Under the pieces are notes generated by a model. It searched no databases and had not been told where the DNA came from. It saw only the letters and a list, made by a program, of their open reading frames with translations. From Ministeria vibrans ATCC 50519 (Eukaryota; Opisthokonta; Filasterea): DNA of 43,402 bases. The stretch lies in NCBI GenBank assembly GCA_943704425.1, contig CALSCP010000157.1:1-43402 (forward strand), written 5' to 3'. Positions 1 to 13,798 of this stretch are shown here, in pieces. The translations under genes were made by a program, and so were the position numbers. Position 1 is the stretch's first letter; each line of letters begins with the position of its first letter.

Positions 1-2
1 GG

Positions 3-143
3 TTCATCACACTCTACATTGATGTGCTGCCGCTGCAGACCACTCTGCGCGTGTGGGGGAGAGGGAGAGAGATCGGACGGGTGTTGGGCGCAATTTTCGT
101 GTTCGCGACGGAAATAGGAAAGAGATGCGATGCAAGCGATTGA
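3..143 (+). CDS. Partial TBC (RabGAP) domain-like coding segment, 3' end
   Basis: Reading frame 3 is open from the window edge to a TGA at 141-143. Its first residues, FITLYIDVLPLQTTLRVW, look like the last conserved block of TBC domains, where an 'LP..T.LRVWD' stretch precedes the final helices. TBC proteins are GTPase-activating proteins for Rab GTPases in membrane traffic. The catalytic Arg and Gln fingers would lie upstream, outside the window. After the Trp the expected Asp is replaced by Gly, and the rest of the frame (GREIGRVLGAIFVF and on) only loosely fits. The true exon may end near 50 with an intron I could not place, or the segment may be decayed. Confidence 0.4.
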   Translation, partial: FITLYIDVLPLQTTLRVWGRGREIGRVLGAIFVFATEIGKRCDASD

Positions 144-1062
144 TCATGGTTTAGTGGCCAAGCCAGTGGTGTGGGGTGAGTGGGGCGTGAGCAAAGCAGT
201 GACATGAAGGAGAAGGCGAAATATGACAGTGGTGTGAAAAAAAAAAAAAAACTCGATTTGTGGAATTTTCCATTTGCAGAGCTGCAGAGCGCCCAAGTTC
301 AAGACGTTCTCATACAGCCGACCATTTAAAGGAGTAGATTGATCGCGACTTTGAATATTGCGAGTGATATTGGGTGCAAAAAGCGACTGGATCCTTTATA
401 GGACATGTCTGGAATGCATTCCAGCGAGACGGACGCGAAGCAGACGAGGGTGGCGGACGGTCGCGCGCACGGCGGGTGGTCGGGGAGTGAATAGGAGGAG
501 TCGGGCGATTGCGAGAGGGGAAGACGCTGGGTTGGCGGTGGGAGGGAGAGCGAGACATTAAGGGGGGGCGGCAGTGACGAGCGACGGAGTGGAAGGCGCT
601 GTGCTCGGCGACGGGGGTCCTGCCGGAGGCGTGGCGTGGATTGCTTGCTACCTTAGGTCGCCTTCGTCGACGCTGCTTCGGCGGCGCACTCCTGGAGACG
701 AAGCCATTGGTGGAATTCCAAAGGAAAATTCCGCGGTTGTGATGGAGATGCGATCAACAGAGGCGGGAGAGGGGCGGGAGTGCGGCAGCAGCGTTTGGCG
801 TAGAGCTGCGGTTTGCACAATGAGTTGAGAAGGGGTTGGAAAAGGCTGAGAAGGAAGAAAAAATAGTAAATTCGATTCTGTCTGAAACTCTGAATAATAA
901 ATATTCTGATTCAGTCCATCCTCGGGGGATTTAAGATTAGTCAATTATGAATAAGTTTGGTCAGCAAGACATTGTACTATCTACTTTTCATTCTTCGGAC
1001 TGCTGTGTGGTCTGTGAAGCCAAGGGTGATCTTGTAGAAGCTGCTGTTTTTTTGAGACTCAT
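144..1062. other. Unresolved region with no gene I can support
   Basis: About 900 bases between the TBC-like fragment and the 3' end of the mannanase gene. An A-run lies at 238-250. Bases 400-660 are G-rich on the + strand. The block at 712-735 contains AATTCCAA and a GGAAAATTCC palindrome, resembling the AAATTCCAA element seen in two divergent promoters of this window. A 19-codon minus-strand reading starting at ATG 707-705 ends at a possible donor, and a 30-codon plus-strand reading starts at 405. Neither is convincing. Bases 880-1060 are AT-richer and probably hold 3' UTR of the mannanase gene. Confidence 0.3.
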
Positions 1063-4102
<3,040 letters not shown>

Positions 4103-4246
4103 ACAAAATTGAAAATAGAGAGTTGAGAGAGATCAATCAGTCAATTCGGCATTTGCGATCAACAGCAAGTTCAAATTCCAAATCGGAAGACGGAAATCCA
4201 AAATAATTGAAGAATCGATTTCTTGAACCATTGCACTTGCCGTCTA
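4103..4246. promoter_or_regulatory. Divergent promoter between mannanase and the 214-aa gene
   Basis: Only 144 bases separate the two outward-facing start codons, so both promoters must lie here. The interval is AT-rich and contains AAATTCCAA at 4173-4181 overlapping AAATCGGAA at 4180-4188. Both nonamers recur in the divergent promoter at 13799-13991. No TATA box is obvious. The promoter role is inferred from gene geometry. Confidence 0.5.
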
Positions 4247-5021
4247 ATGACGCTCCATTGTGGTGTCGACGGTGGATCGGGACCATCGCTTACGCCGTTG
4301 GTCGACTCGCTGCGAAATCTCAACAATGAATTTTCAAATAATTCAAAATATTACGTCCCAGAGATCTTTCCGGAGGAGCTTGGAGCGCAGCAGTCACAGC
4401 CATGGCAACATCACACGCACCCATTCGACAATGGCCGGGGGGAAGACACATGTGGAGTGGCGTCGTCGAGTGAGCTGGAGCGTCGTGCGGAAACACTGAT
4501 GCGGCGCTGTCGGGAAGTGCTCGCCACTGAGCCGTCTGTGAGGAGGTACGGCGGTGCGACGCCGCACTGTTCTACCAACCACGACAGAAGGCTGGCAATG
4601 GCGCAAGCGGGTGCGTGCGCCGGAGACTGTGCGCAGCGAGAGGGTTCAAAGAAACATAAGGTATCGCATGTTTGAATAATGCAAAGTACATTATACTGAT
4701 GGACTATTTTAGAGAATTAAGAGTCCCAACGCAAAGAGAAAGCTGACGTCCCGTCGAGTAAAGGCTGACACGTTGACGGCGTCCACGCAAACGGAGGGGA
4801 GGACGCAAACGGAGGCTCTGGAGCATGACGAGCGTCTCCTTGACGACGAAATGTACTCGATGCTTTTCAAGCGCGTTGCCTATTTTGCCGAGCAGATACG
4901 GTGAGTCTTGTGAAACAAACCAGAAGAGAGAAGTTGATTCTGTCTGAGATTGACGGATCTTGTTTTTTGTTATGACAGACGGGTTGATGAGTTGCTCGCG
5001 GACACATTAGAGGACGAGTGA
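4247..5021 (+). CDS. Unrecognised 214-aa hydrophilic protein
   Basis: Three exons: 4247-4660, 4713-4900 and 4979-5021, joined by introns with donors GTATCG and GTGAGT. The start is the ATG at 4247. The N-terminal half is low-complexity and polar. Residues about 90-140 are Arg/Ala/Cys-rich. After a basic stretch (RIKSPNAKRKLTSRRVKA) comes an acidic, probably helical C-terminus (DDEMYSMLFKRVAYFAEQIR, then RVDELLADTLEDE) that could be a binding helix. I recognise no family. The exon 2 frame, both splice junctions and the in-frame stop agree, which supports a real gene, but the first exon rests only on an open frame. It is head to head with the mannanase gene. Confidence 0.6.
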
Positions 5022-5368
5022 GAGACGCCCACCCTTACTCACTCTCGACGACGGATGGGTCTATTGTATATATTAATAGTAAAACATGATTGACAAAGAG
5101 TCCTGCTCTGTGATTAGATATACTATTTTTGCATACATTCATGCTAAAAACGAAAATGACGTACATTATTGTATGATACTACTTTTAACCATTTTTGACA
5201 TGTCGATAACAACGTCGGATGATCATATTGATTGGTGTATAGACAGTATAGTATTGATATATGTCGAACTCGACTCGTTTGACCCAACAAATCCTGATGG
5301 TTTCGTGATGATTTGAGTCGCTTAGTCATCTCACGAGATGAGTCAGTTGACCACTATTTTTCTTTTTG
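5022..5368. other. Intergenic region, 3' UTR then PAQR promoter
   Basis: AT-rich 347 bases between the 214-aa gene and the PAQR start. Contains a TATATATTAATAG stretch near 5067 and no coding frame with splice support. No RNA gene was seen. Confidence 0.5.
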
Positions 5369-6637
5369 ATGAACAGGAGAAAAGCAGCACCCGCAGCACC
5401 GGCTGTCGACGGAGGGGAGCGGGGGGCGACCGACGACCACCACCAGCAGTACTGGAGGCGCCGATTGCTGTCGTATCACGAGTTACACGGTACGCAGCGC
5501 ATTTGTGTGGTTGTGTCTCGCTGTGTCGTGATCCTCGTCCCCATGCGCAGGCTTTCGCCGCGACAACCACAACATACACCATTGGTATCGTCCCAACGAC
5601 GGATCCGCGGCTGAATTGCTCTGTTCATGCCTTCACATTCACAATCAGGTAACACACTCGCACTTACCGACACCCTCACACGGAACCGGTTACTGATCGC
5701 CTCACACGCACTTCCCGCCCCGACCCGCCGTGCTCGCCAGACGGGCAACATATGGACGCATCTCATCAGTGCCGTGGGGCTGCCCGTCCTGTGCTACTGG
5801 ATGGTGACCCAGACCACAATGGCGGTACACAGTCGATAGTGCGTCTTGTCGTCTGCCCTCACACACTGTGCACTCCTCCTGCAGCAATGGCCCTGGGACG
5901 ACCAATTTTACTTTATTCTGTACATTGCCGGCGCCACCTGTAGCATGCTGGCTTCGACCCTCTTTCATTCTCTTCTAGCCCACTCCCCTCGAATCTTCCA
6001 TTTCTTCGCCACTTGCGACTACACTGGGATCTCCTTTATCATTCTCGGAGTCAATCTGTTCTTCATTCATTTCTTCTTCTACTGCAATCCGTAAGTATGT
6101 TGGTCTATTCAAAATTGAGTTTGAGAGAGAGGGAAACCTTTGACCTTTTGCTTTGTTTTGAAGTGATCTGCAAAAGATCTATTCGCAAGTGACTCTAGTC
6201 TTTGCGTCGCTCTGTCTTCTATTCAGTTTCTGGCCGGAATTCGGTTCGTCACACACCAAGAAACGAAACGAAAAGGGAAATAAGAGGAATAATTCTGTTG
6301 TGTGTGTGTGTGTGTGTGTGTGTTTATAGCGAAACCGCACTATCGAAAAACGAGAGTATCTCTCTTTTGTGCCTTTGGGTATTCCGCTCTGATTCCGCTC
6401 TATCACTCAATCCAGTATACATATTCATGAACATGATCTATAGCACACACCCATGCAACACCTCCCTGCTTGCTTCCCGTCTTTCCTGTAGATTGAATGG
6501 AAGCGACATGATCTTCTCGCGAATCCCTCAAGACGAACTGGTCATAATGCTTCTTGTCATTCTGGCAGGCGCGCTCATTTTCGGTATTATATTTATATTT
6601 ATATTTATATTAATTATATTTATCAGTTGCCTCTTTC

Positions 6638-6675
<38 letters not shown>

Positions 6676-6847
6676 TCCGTTCACAGCCTTTCGAGTTCCA
6701 GAAAGTATCTTTCCCGGTCGGTTTGATCTGCTCTTTCATTCGCATCAGTTTTGGCACATGTTTGTCAATGCGGCCATTCTTATTTGTGCTCATCTGATGT
6801 TTGTTGTGGGTAACAACTTCTCGCGTTTTCACAGTTGTGATAGATAA
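5369..6847 (+). CDS. PAQR family seven-transmembrane receptor or ceramidase-like protein
   Basis: Eight exons: 5369-5489, 5551-5648, 5741-5824, 5885-6090, 6164-6243, 6330-6414, 6492-6583, 6687-6847; 308 aa. PAQR proteins (adiponectin and progestin receptors, yeast Izh) are seven-helix membrane proteins; several bind zinc and act as ceramidases. Family blocks appear in order: HIHNQTGNIWTHLI, then SMLASTLFHSLLAHS with the first metal-binding Ser/His region, DYTGISFIILG, the FGYSALIPLYHSI turn, and the last metal-binding block FDLLFHSHQFWHMFV. Conserved Asp and both C-terminal His are present. Start is the ATG at 5369; a basic, charged N-terminal tail of about 40 aa precedes the core. (TG)n and (CA)n arrays sit in introns 5 and 7. 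PAQR membership is firm; ligand and reaction are not visible. Confidence 0.92.
6299..6323. repeat. (TG)n array before a PAQR acceptor
   Basis: About twelve TG units in intron 6244-6329, ending a few bases before the acceptor TTTATAG. Confidence 0.9.
6642..6673. repeat. (CA)n array before a PAQR acceptor
   Basis: Sixteen or so CA units in intron 6584-6686, just upstream of the acceptor TTCACAG that opens the last PAQR exon. Confidence 0.9.
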
Positions 6848-6851
6848 TTCA

Positions 6852-6854
<3 letters not shown>

Positions 6855-6892
<38 letters not shown>
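6855..6892. repeat. (GA)n array in the PAQR 3' UTR
   Basis: GA array starting eight bases after the PAQR stop codon. It lies in the 174-base gap before the carrier gene. Confidence 0.9.
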
Positions 6893-6897
<5 letters not shown>

Positions 6898-7021
6898 GTG
6901 TGAAGACAATACATTCATTAGAAAGTAAACCATTCAATTGGTTCAATTGGGAAGCTGGTCACTTTCACACTTTGACAGAAATCTGAAATCTGTCAAGTGT
7001 CAAAAGTTTACTCTTTTAGTA

Positions 7022-8244
7022 ATGACTGAAAATAGTAAAGAATGCTGTCCGCCGCACGACCACACCAAGGACTGCACGACGTCGCCGTGCAACCGCTGCG
7101 TCAATGACGACGTGGGCGTCACACCGACATTTCATCCGTTGGACGAGAAAAAAAAAGAACTCAAAGAAGTCCTCAACAAAGCCATGTACAAGGCCATTGG
7201 CGGGGGGGTTCCCGGGGCACTTGCTATGGGGCTGCAGGTAGGCGGTTGAAATTGCCTCAGGCGGTGTTATGGCGCCATACGAGCAATGGTGGGGCCATTG
7301 GATGGACCGACTTGCTCACTGGTCTGCTCGTCTCGTTCCCTCTCGCGTGCAGGTCACGTCGCTCATGTGGATGCGCACGACCATGAACTATCAGTATCGC
7401 CACGGTACGGCGCCCGTCCGTCCGTCCTTCTGCGCTGACGGGACAGAGAGTGAGAACTGTTGAGCACTGATGCTCTCGCTTTAGGTGGAACGACGACCAA
7501 TGCGCTTCGCACGCTGTATGCCGACGGCGGAGTCCGTCGCTTCTATCGTGGCTATGGCCCGGCCATCTTTCAAGGTTGGGGGAAATAAGAAGTTTCAAAA
7601 TCAGATCATCAGCATAAACTCAGTCATATTTTAGGTCCCCTCTCTCGATTTGGCGACACGGCCGCCAATGCGGGCGTTCTGGCGCTCGTGGAGGATTTTG
7701 AGGCAACAAAGAACCTCCCCGTGGGGGTGAAAACGGCGATTGCCTCCGCCACGGCTGCTCTCTGGCGCATATTCCTCATGCCCATTGACACAACCAAGGT
7801 GGGAGACTCACTCTTGAACGACTGTGAGCGCAAAGGCGACGCGCAGCTGTGGCGTGTATATGCGGTTTCTGATTATTCTGGTTGATGTAGACTATCCTGC
7901 AAGTAGAGGGCGCAGAAGGGCTTGTAAGCAACACAAAGTGCTCATTGCGATATTCCGTGTCACACTAATTATTTTTATGTATTATTCTTGTGTTGTGTCT
8001 CTCTACCTTTTAGTCTGTGTTGCGCGCGAAGATTGCTAAAGGAGGAGTACCAGTGCTGTACTCGGGGGCACTCGGGGCTGCGAGTGCAACGGCGGCGGGC
8101 CATTTCCCGTGGTTCTTCACATTCAATTGGCTCAACTCGATTGTGCCAAAAGTGGAACCAGGCGTGGAGAATGCCAAGATCAAGACTCTTGCACGCTCGG
8201 TAATCATATGAGTGTATGTATGTATGTATGTATGTATGTATGTA

Positions 8245-8282
<38 letters not shown>

Positions 8283-8738
8283 TTTGTGGTGCGTGTGTCT
8301 TTGTGGTGTGTGTGAAAGAAGAGAGAGAAAGTGTGATTGAATGACAGAATATGCGTGTATGTGTGTGTGTGTGTGTGTGCATTTCATGCGAGAGTTGCAG
8401 AATGTGTGAATGAATGGGCGTTGCGTGTTTTAGGCACTGTTAGGGTTCTGCTCAAGTGCAGTGTCGGACACAGTGTCAAATTCACTGCGAGTCCTCAAAA
8501 CAACAAAGTAACACACACAGACACACAATGACCAAATTGAGACATATGATTTTGCAGACAGACATCGCGTGAAGTGATGTCGTACCCACAGGCACTACGA
8601 ACAGTGGTTGATGCAGATGGACTGATGGGATTATTTGGGCGCGGCCTTAAAACGCGACTGATGGCCAATGGCGTTCAAGGGTTGGCCTTTGCAGTGCTCT
8701 GGAAGGAGATTCAAGGGAGACTCTTTCCCGACCAGTAA
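7022..8738 (+). CDS. Mitochondrial carrier family (SLC25-type) protein with Cys/His-rich N-terminus
   Basis: Eight exons: 7022-7237, 7353-7404, 7485-7574, 7635-7798, 7891-7923, 8014-8199, 8434-8507, 8558-8738; 331 aa, near the family's usual 300. These are six-helix transporters of the inner mitochondrial membrane. The middle repeat has the canonical signature PIDTTK. The first and third repeats are degenerate: [20 protein letters not shown] and [19 protein letters not shown] lack the P-x-D/E-x-x-K/R core. The matrix-helix blocks [15 protein letters not shown] and [16 protein letters not shown] are typical. The first 30 residues carry CCPPHDH, C, C and C, a possible metal site. One exon is only 33 bases. 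Substrate cannot be told from sequence. Family call is firm. Confidence 0.88.
8214..8280. repeat. (TATG)n then (TG)n compound microsatellite
   Basis: Compound tetra/dinucleotide array beginning 14 bases after the donor at 8200, inside carrier intron 6. A further (GT)n run lies at 8353-8379 in the same intron. Confidence 0.92.
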
Positions 8739-9006
8739 CATAAAACCAACTGCACAAATAGCGCACAATCAATACAATTATACACAATTCACAAACCTTG
8801 CTCAGTGACACTTGACACTTGTAGCCTTGTGGAAAATCTGCTGGGGTGTTGATCGAACAACAAACTAGGAACTAATAATCATTAATAATTAGAAGAAGAA
8901 GAAGAAGAAGAATACAACCCATTTATTAATGATACAGTCACCACACATATAATTCTTATTATTAATTATCAATCAATATTCAAAAAAATTCATTATTATT
9001 TCGCTC
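8739..9006. promoter_or_regulatory. Intergenic region upstream of alpha-galactosidase
   Basis: Tandem orientation gap of 268 bases, strongly AT-rich, with an AGA trinucleotide run at about 8891-8911. It must hold the carrier terminator and the alpha-galactosidase promoter. No defined element was recognised. Confidence 0.35.
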
Positions 9007-10915
9007 ATGCAAATTTCCCTTTCCCTTTTTGTTCTCGTCGCGCTTGCGAGCAGCGCCACGCTTGCGCTGAACAACGGGCTTGGGCGCTTGCCTCAAATGG
9101 GCTACAACACGTGGTATGACTTGGAGTGCTCTGAGTCGATGAATGAGACAGTCATTAAGGTACACAAAGCACAACAAAGGCCGAAAGTGATCCGCTGTGG
9201 CTCAGGCGACCGCAGATGCGATGGTTTCAACCGGTCTGAGGGACCTTGGCTACATCTATGTGAACCTCGACGACTGTTTTATCCAGAGTCGCGACGAACA
9301 GGTTCGCCAAGTCAACAAAACAATAGTCATACTGATTATCTTTCTTCTCGAAGGGAAATCTCGTCGTCGACCCCAAGAAGTTCCCTTCCGGCATGAAAGC
9401 ACTTGCCGACTACATGCACGAGCGTGGGCTGAAGTTTGGCGTGTACACCGACCGCGGTGCGGAGACGTGTGCGGGCAGACCGGCTGCCTTGAGTCACGAA
9501 GGCCAGGATGCGCGCACGTACGCCGCATGGGGCGTGGACTACGTGAAGGAAGACAGTTGTCATGCATCGGACGACCACGGCACAGCCGTAAGAATTAGCC
9601 ATATATGAAGAAGAGGAGGGGAGATGATGCGATTTAGCCCCTACACTAACCCTAACCCTAACCCTATCTCACCAGTTTGCTGAGTACGGAAAGATGCGAG
9701 ACGGACTGAACGCGACGGGGCGCCCCATGTTTTTCTCATTGTGTGGCTGGAACTGGTGGTATGCTCCCGTGGGTGGGTCTCTTGGCAACTCGTGGCGAAT
9801 TGGACCCGATACCAACGACTGGGCAGCAATCAAGGTGAAAACCACCCACAACACAGTTGCACAAACTCATACTTTTTGTGTTGTTGTCCTCGTGACCTAC
9901 TTAGACCAACATTGACATTGACAGTACACTCGCAGCCTTTGCGGGCCCCTCAAAAGGTTGGAACGATCCGTGTCTGCTGATCAACGAGGATCACGCAGGG
10001 AAGCAGCTGGCGACACCCGCACAGGCACGCGCGCAGTTCTCCATGTGGAGTGTGCTTGCCGCGCCCATGCTGCTCTCGATGAATGTGCGTGCGCTCTCGC
10101 CCTTTGCGTATGAGACGTACACGAATGCGGAAGTGATTGCAGTGGGGCAGGACACACTGGGACAACAAGGATGGCGGGTGATGGGAGGGAATCTGACTGG
10201 TGTGCAAGGAGGAGCACTGACAATGAGCGAGTGCGCTAGTTTGGACCATCGTACACTCTGGCAGCAAAACCAAGTCATGTCAGGTACCCTCAGCAACAGT
10301 GCCACGGGAATGTGCCTCAATGTCGACGACTGCGGCTTGGATGTCATCCAGTACCCGTGTGTGGCCCAGCCAGGCTCCTGTTGCTCCACTCAAGGTGGTG
10401 CGTGTCCCAACCAGCAGTGGCGCGTCTCACCCTCAAATCACTCAATCATTTCCTACCTCCCTCGCGACAAGTGCCTCTCGCTCAGTTCATCGCTCTCCGT
10501 TGCCCCGTGCAACTCTTCTCTCTCCACCCAACAGTGGTCGTACACCTCAGACTCACAGCTTCTTCACATTCCTTCACGACAGTGTCTCTCTGCTTCTCTT
10601 CCACTTAACGTCTGGTCTCGTCCCCTCTCAGACCATTCAGTTGCAATGGTCTTTCTCAATGCAGATCATTCTACGACTCACAATGTCACGTGCAATTCCA
10701 CCTGCTTTGCCAACGCAAAGGTGTCCGCCACTAAACTACGCGTCAGAGACCTTTGGAAGTACGTCAACAATTAAAAATTAAAAATATTAATAAGTATCTT
10801 GTTTTATTTTAGACATGAAGAAGTAGGCATCGTTGAGACTGCAAAGGGATTCACCGCAATGGATCTCGCCCCCGACGGTGGTTCCGCCATGTTTCGTTTC
10901 TTTCCGCTCAATTAG
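9007..10915 (+). CDS. Secreted GH27 alpha-galactosidase with inserted ricin-B-like lectin domain
   Basis: Removes terminal alpha-galactosyl residues from oligo- and polysaccharides (family knowledge). Six exons: 9007-9159, 9206-9301, 9354-9587, 9676-9834, 9905-10758, 10813-10915; 532 aa against about 400 for simple GH27 enzymes. Signal peptide MQISLSLFVLVALASSATLA, then the barrel: PQMGYNTWYDLEC, YVNLDDCF, nucleophile Asp150 in VDYVKEDSC, likely acid/base Asp206 in SWRIGPD. Between the end of the barrel (VGQDTLGQQGWRV) and the C-terminal beta domain (VWSRPLSDHSVAMVFLN) lies an extra segment of about 130 residues, about 316-448. It is Cys-rich and contains two QxW-type motifs (NQQWRV, TQQWSY), as in ricin-B beta-trefoils. 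Intron 3 carries telomere-like repeats. The galactomannan link to the nearby mannanase is inference. Confidence 0.92.
9644..9665. repeat. Interstitial telomere-type (CCCTAA)n repeat
   Basis: About three and a half units of CTAACC lie in alpha-galactosidase intron 3 (9588-9675), ending 10 bases before its acceptor. In the gene's sense the strand is C-rich, so it doubles as a polypyrimidine tract. Confidence 0.9.
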
Positions 10916-11016
10916 ACATTGAAATAATAATATTATAAATTATTATTGTTAATTATTATTATTATTTTTTATTATAATAATATTATTATTATTATTACAT
11001 TTTATGAGTACTAATT
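10916..11016. terminator. Convergent 3' ends, AT-rich spacer
   Basis: About 100 bases between the stop codons of the alpha-galactosidase (+) and TPR (-) genes, almost entirely TTATTA/AATAAT triplets. Both transcripts must end here or overlap. No single poly(A) signal can be assigned because AATAAT-like words occur on both strands. Confidence 0.45.
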
Positions 11017-13798
11017 TTACATGTCTGGAGGACGAGGCCCATCGCCAGTAAAGGCAATCCTTTGCAATCGCCTTAGAGTAAGACTACGCTCAATTGACAG
11101 CTGAACTTGTGCCACATTCTATGGATTGTGACACAATAATAAAAAAGTTACGTCTTTTCAGTTTTGTTGTTGTGTTGGTACTTACGCTCCCGATGTGATC
11201 CTTAGCGCTCTGGGCAGTGTTTCTGCAGATGATCTCGGCAAAACGTTTCTTGGTGAAGGCGGGCCAGTCACTGCCGAGCAGAGCGCCACACGCGCGTGCT
11301 CTCAGTTGCTCTGCATCGCGCACGTGTCCCATTCGCATGTGCACGTCCGACAGATGTGAGATCAGCATCAGAGTGGACGGCGTAATATTCCCGGTGCCGT
11401 GCAGATGATCCAGCACCTTCAAACTGCAATCGTACATCTACACCCCCAATAAAAAAACGCAAAAGAGAAACAATAAATTACGACAGTGATTGTGTCGTGT
11501 GACGGTTTGTTTTGTGTTTGCACCTCAACTGCTTCGGGAAGATCGTTTTCCTTGTGCTTGATGTAGCCAATGTTGCGCAGCACACGAGCGACCCGTGGAT
11601 CCGAGTAGCCGCAATGCGTCACCAAAATGCCCAGCAGTTGTTGAGCCTTCTCCGTGGCCTCCATGTGCCTGTACAAAAGGATTATGATGATAATTATTTT
11701 ATTATTAAAATATTTCTACTCATTCATTCATTCTTCCCCAAAACCACACACAAACACACACACACATACATACACGCAGACACACACAGAAACACACACA
11801 CACAGACAGATGAAATACCTATTTTGCATGACGTATAGATTGGCAAGGTCATCGAGAACGTATGCCATGCGCATCGAGCCCGTGACAGCGTGCGTGCGAC
11901 GGCGGGCAGTTTCGTGGAGAGTGATCGACTCGGTGAAGAGCTCGGCGGCAAGGACATACATTTGCATGTCCATGCAGCAGAGCCCCCACAGATGCAACGC
12001 GTCTGCTGTGTTCTCTGGCAAGGATTTTCCCGTGAGGTTGAGAAGGCGCTGGAGTTTCACAAGACGTTCGCAAAGGGGAGCGGCGCGTCGGTAGTACCCG
12101 GCGCGAAACTGCAGAGCAATTCGGCGCGTCAACGCGTTCACGACGCGTCTCGTGTCGTTGGTCGCTTCGTGGATCTCAATGGCGAGCGCCAGGTGTCGAT
12201 CGGCCGCAACGTACTGGCCGCGCTTCTCAAGGAGCAAGCCCATGTTGGTGACAATGGACGCAAGCAGAAGCGGCGGGCACTGCTTGAGATGATTTCGCGC
12301 TGTACGAAATGCGCTGTGGAGAACAAGGTAGGCGCGCTCCTCCTCTCCCAGACGACGATACAAGGAGGAGAGAGTGCTTTGGATAAAGGTGATGAGAAGG
12401 GATCGCTGGACGTGAGTGAGACGGCTCTTTTTGCTGAGAGGCGCCAAGGGAGTCGCGGTGGCATTGGCTTGTGCTGCGCTGTGCCGACGGGACGCCTCCT
12501 GTTGCAACAGAAGTAAGGCATCCTCGGCGTGTCGTACTGCCTCGCCGTACTCCTTCATAGAAATGTATCGTTTGGCAGCGCGCCATGCAAATGATTGGGG
12601 GCTTTCATAGTGTGTAGTAGCTGCCGTGGGCACACCGCTGTAGCGCCGATGCATCGGCTCGGTTGTTGGTGTTACTGTAGATTTCAGGGTGGTGGTGGTG
12701 GTGGTGGTGGTGGTGGTGGTGGTGGTGGTAGATACAGGGCGTGTCAAGCCAGACGCGTCGCGTGCCTTGATTTGGTGCTCACAAAGGTCGTCGTCGTCGG
12801 CCTCGTCGTCGCTTGCTGTCGTGTCCTCCATAGACTGTGGACGCGTGTCCATGGCACCCAGCACGGTCGCATCCGTCTCGTCTGCATCGCGCTCGTCGTC
12901 GTCGTCGTCATCGCCATAGTCGTGGTCCACCAAAAGACGACTCTTTTTGTTGGCGGTTGCGGTTGCGATGGAGTGTCGCTTGAGAATTGGATTGATGGGA
13001 ATGGGTTCGATGTCGCTGTCAAAGAGAGATTTCGCACGATTGACACACACTGGTGAGCTTGTGCTGAATGCGGGGGGCGGCGCAACCAGAGAGCGCAATG
13101 GCGAGCCTATGGTTGGAGGTGACGTCGGAGGCATCATACGGGCAGGTGATGGAGGGGCGGGTGGATATTTGAAGAACTGAAAAGAAAAGACAATCATTAT
13201 TATTGTTATTGTTATGATTATTATTATAATAATAATGTAATAGGAAACTTCGCACCTTTCCCGGTGGCGGACGCGCTGGAATGAGAATCTCTGGAGGGGT
13301 CTTTGTGCGTGGGCGGGGGTTGGCTTGGGAGAGAGTTGGCGCTGGGTCGTCGAGTTTGGGAGAGGAGCGGGCGTGTTCGACAGCGCGGGTGATGCAGGCA
13401 ACGGTGGTGGGCTGCAGAGGAAAATTCAAACTTTGTGCAGAGGAAGAGATGAGGGAGTGTGGGGGCGGGAAGAAGCCGCGTTCACTGCGCGAGCTAGAGA
13501 TGGGGACACGGGGGGTGCGCTGCTGGTCGCGCCGACGGTCGAAGGAGTGGTAGTGGGTGGCGGCACGGCGAGGGAGTGCTCTGGAATGCCCCTGGCTGTT
13601 CCGGGGGGTGCCGAGCAGTGCGTCGGAGGCGGCAGAGGGCCCGGGCGGGAGCGGCAGCTGCCCTAGCGTGGCGGCGCGCTGGGTGTGGTGCGCTGAATGG
13701 CTGCGCTGCGGGCGGCGTGTGCCCGGCGGCTCGTCGTCGAGATCTTGTCGCGTCCGCAGATGCGCCAAAGTCAGCCGGCCGTGCGCAGCCGTGTCCAT
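11017..13798 (-). CDS. TPR-repeat protein with long disordered N-terminus
   Basis: Five exons read downward: 13798-13256, 13176-11819, 11668-11524, 11437-11186, 11118-11017; 799 aa. Residues 1 to about 320 are rich in Pro, Ser, Arg and acidic runs, with a poly-Thr tract coded at about 12688-12730 and Asp runs before it. The C-terminal half is helical with tetratricopeptide-type repeats: AWRAAKRYISMKEYGEAVRHAEDAL, then a series such as RVARVLRNIGYIKHKENDLPEAVE and LISHLSDVHMRMGHVRDAEQL, in the style of kinesin-light-chain or nephrocystin-3 TPRs. TPR arrays bind partner proteins; the partner is unknown. Every splice junction keeps helix register, so the model is sound although I cannot give a specific name. 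It is head to head with aminopeptidase P. Confidence 0.8.

Noticed and set aside
310-944. Minus-strand gene made of the 82-codon frame at 558-310 and a start at ATG 707
   Set aside because: Would need an intron of about 35 bases, gives a Ser/Pro/Arg-rich product without family similarity, and no other support exists.
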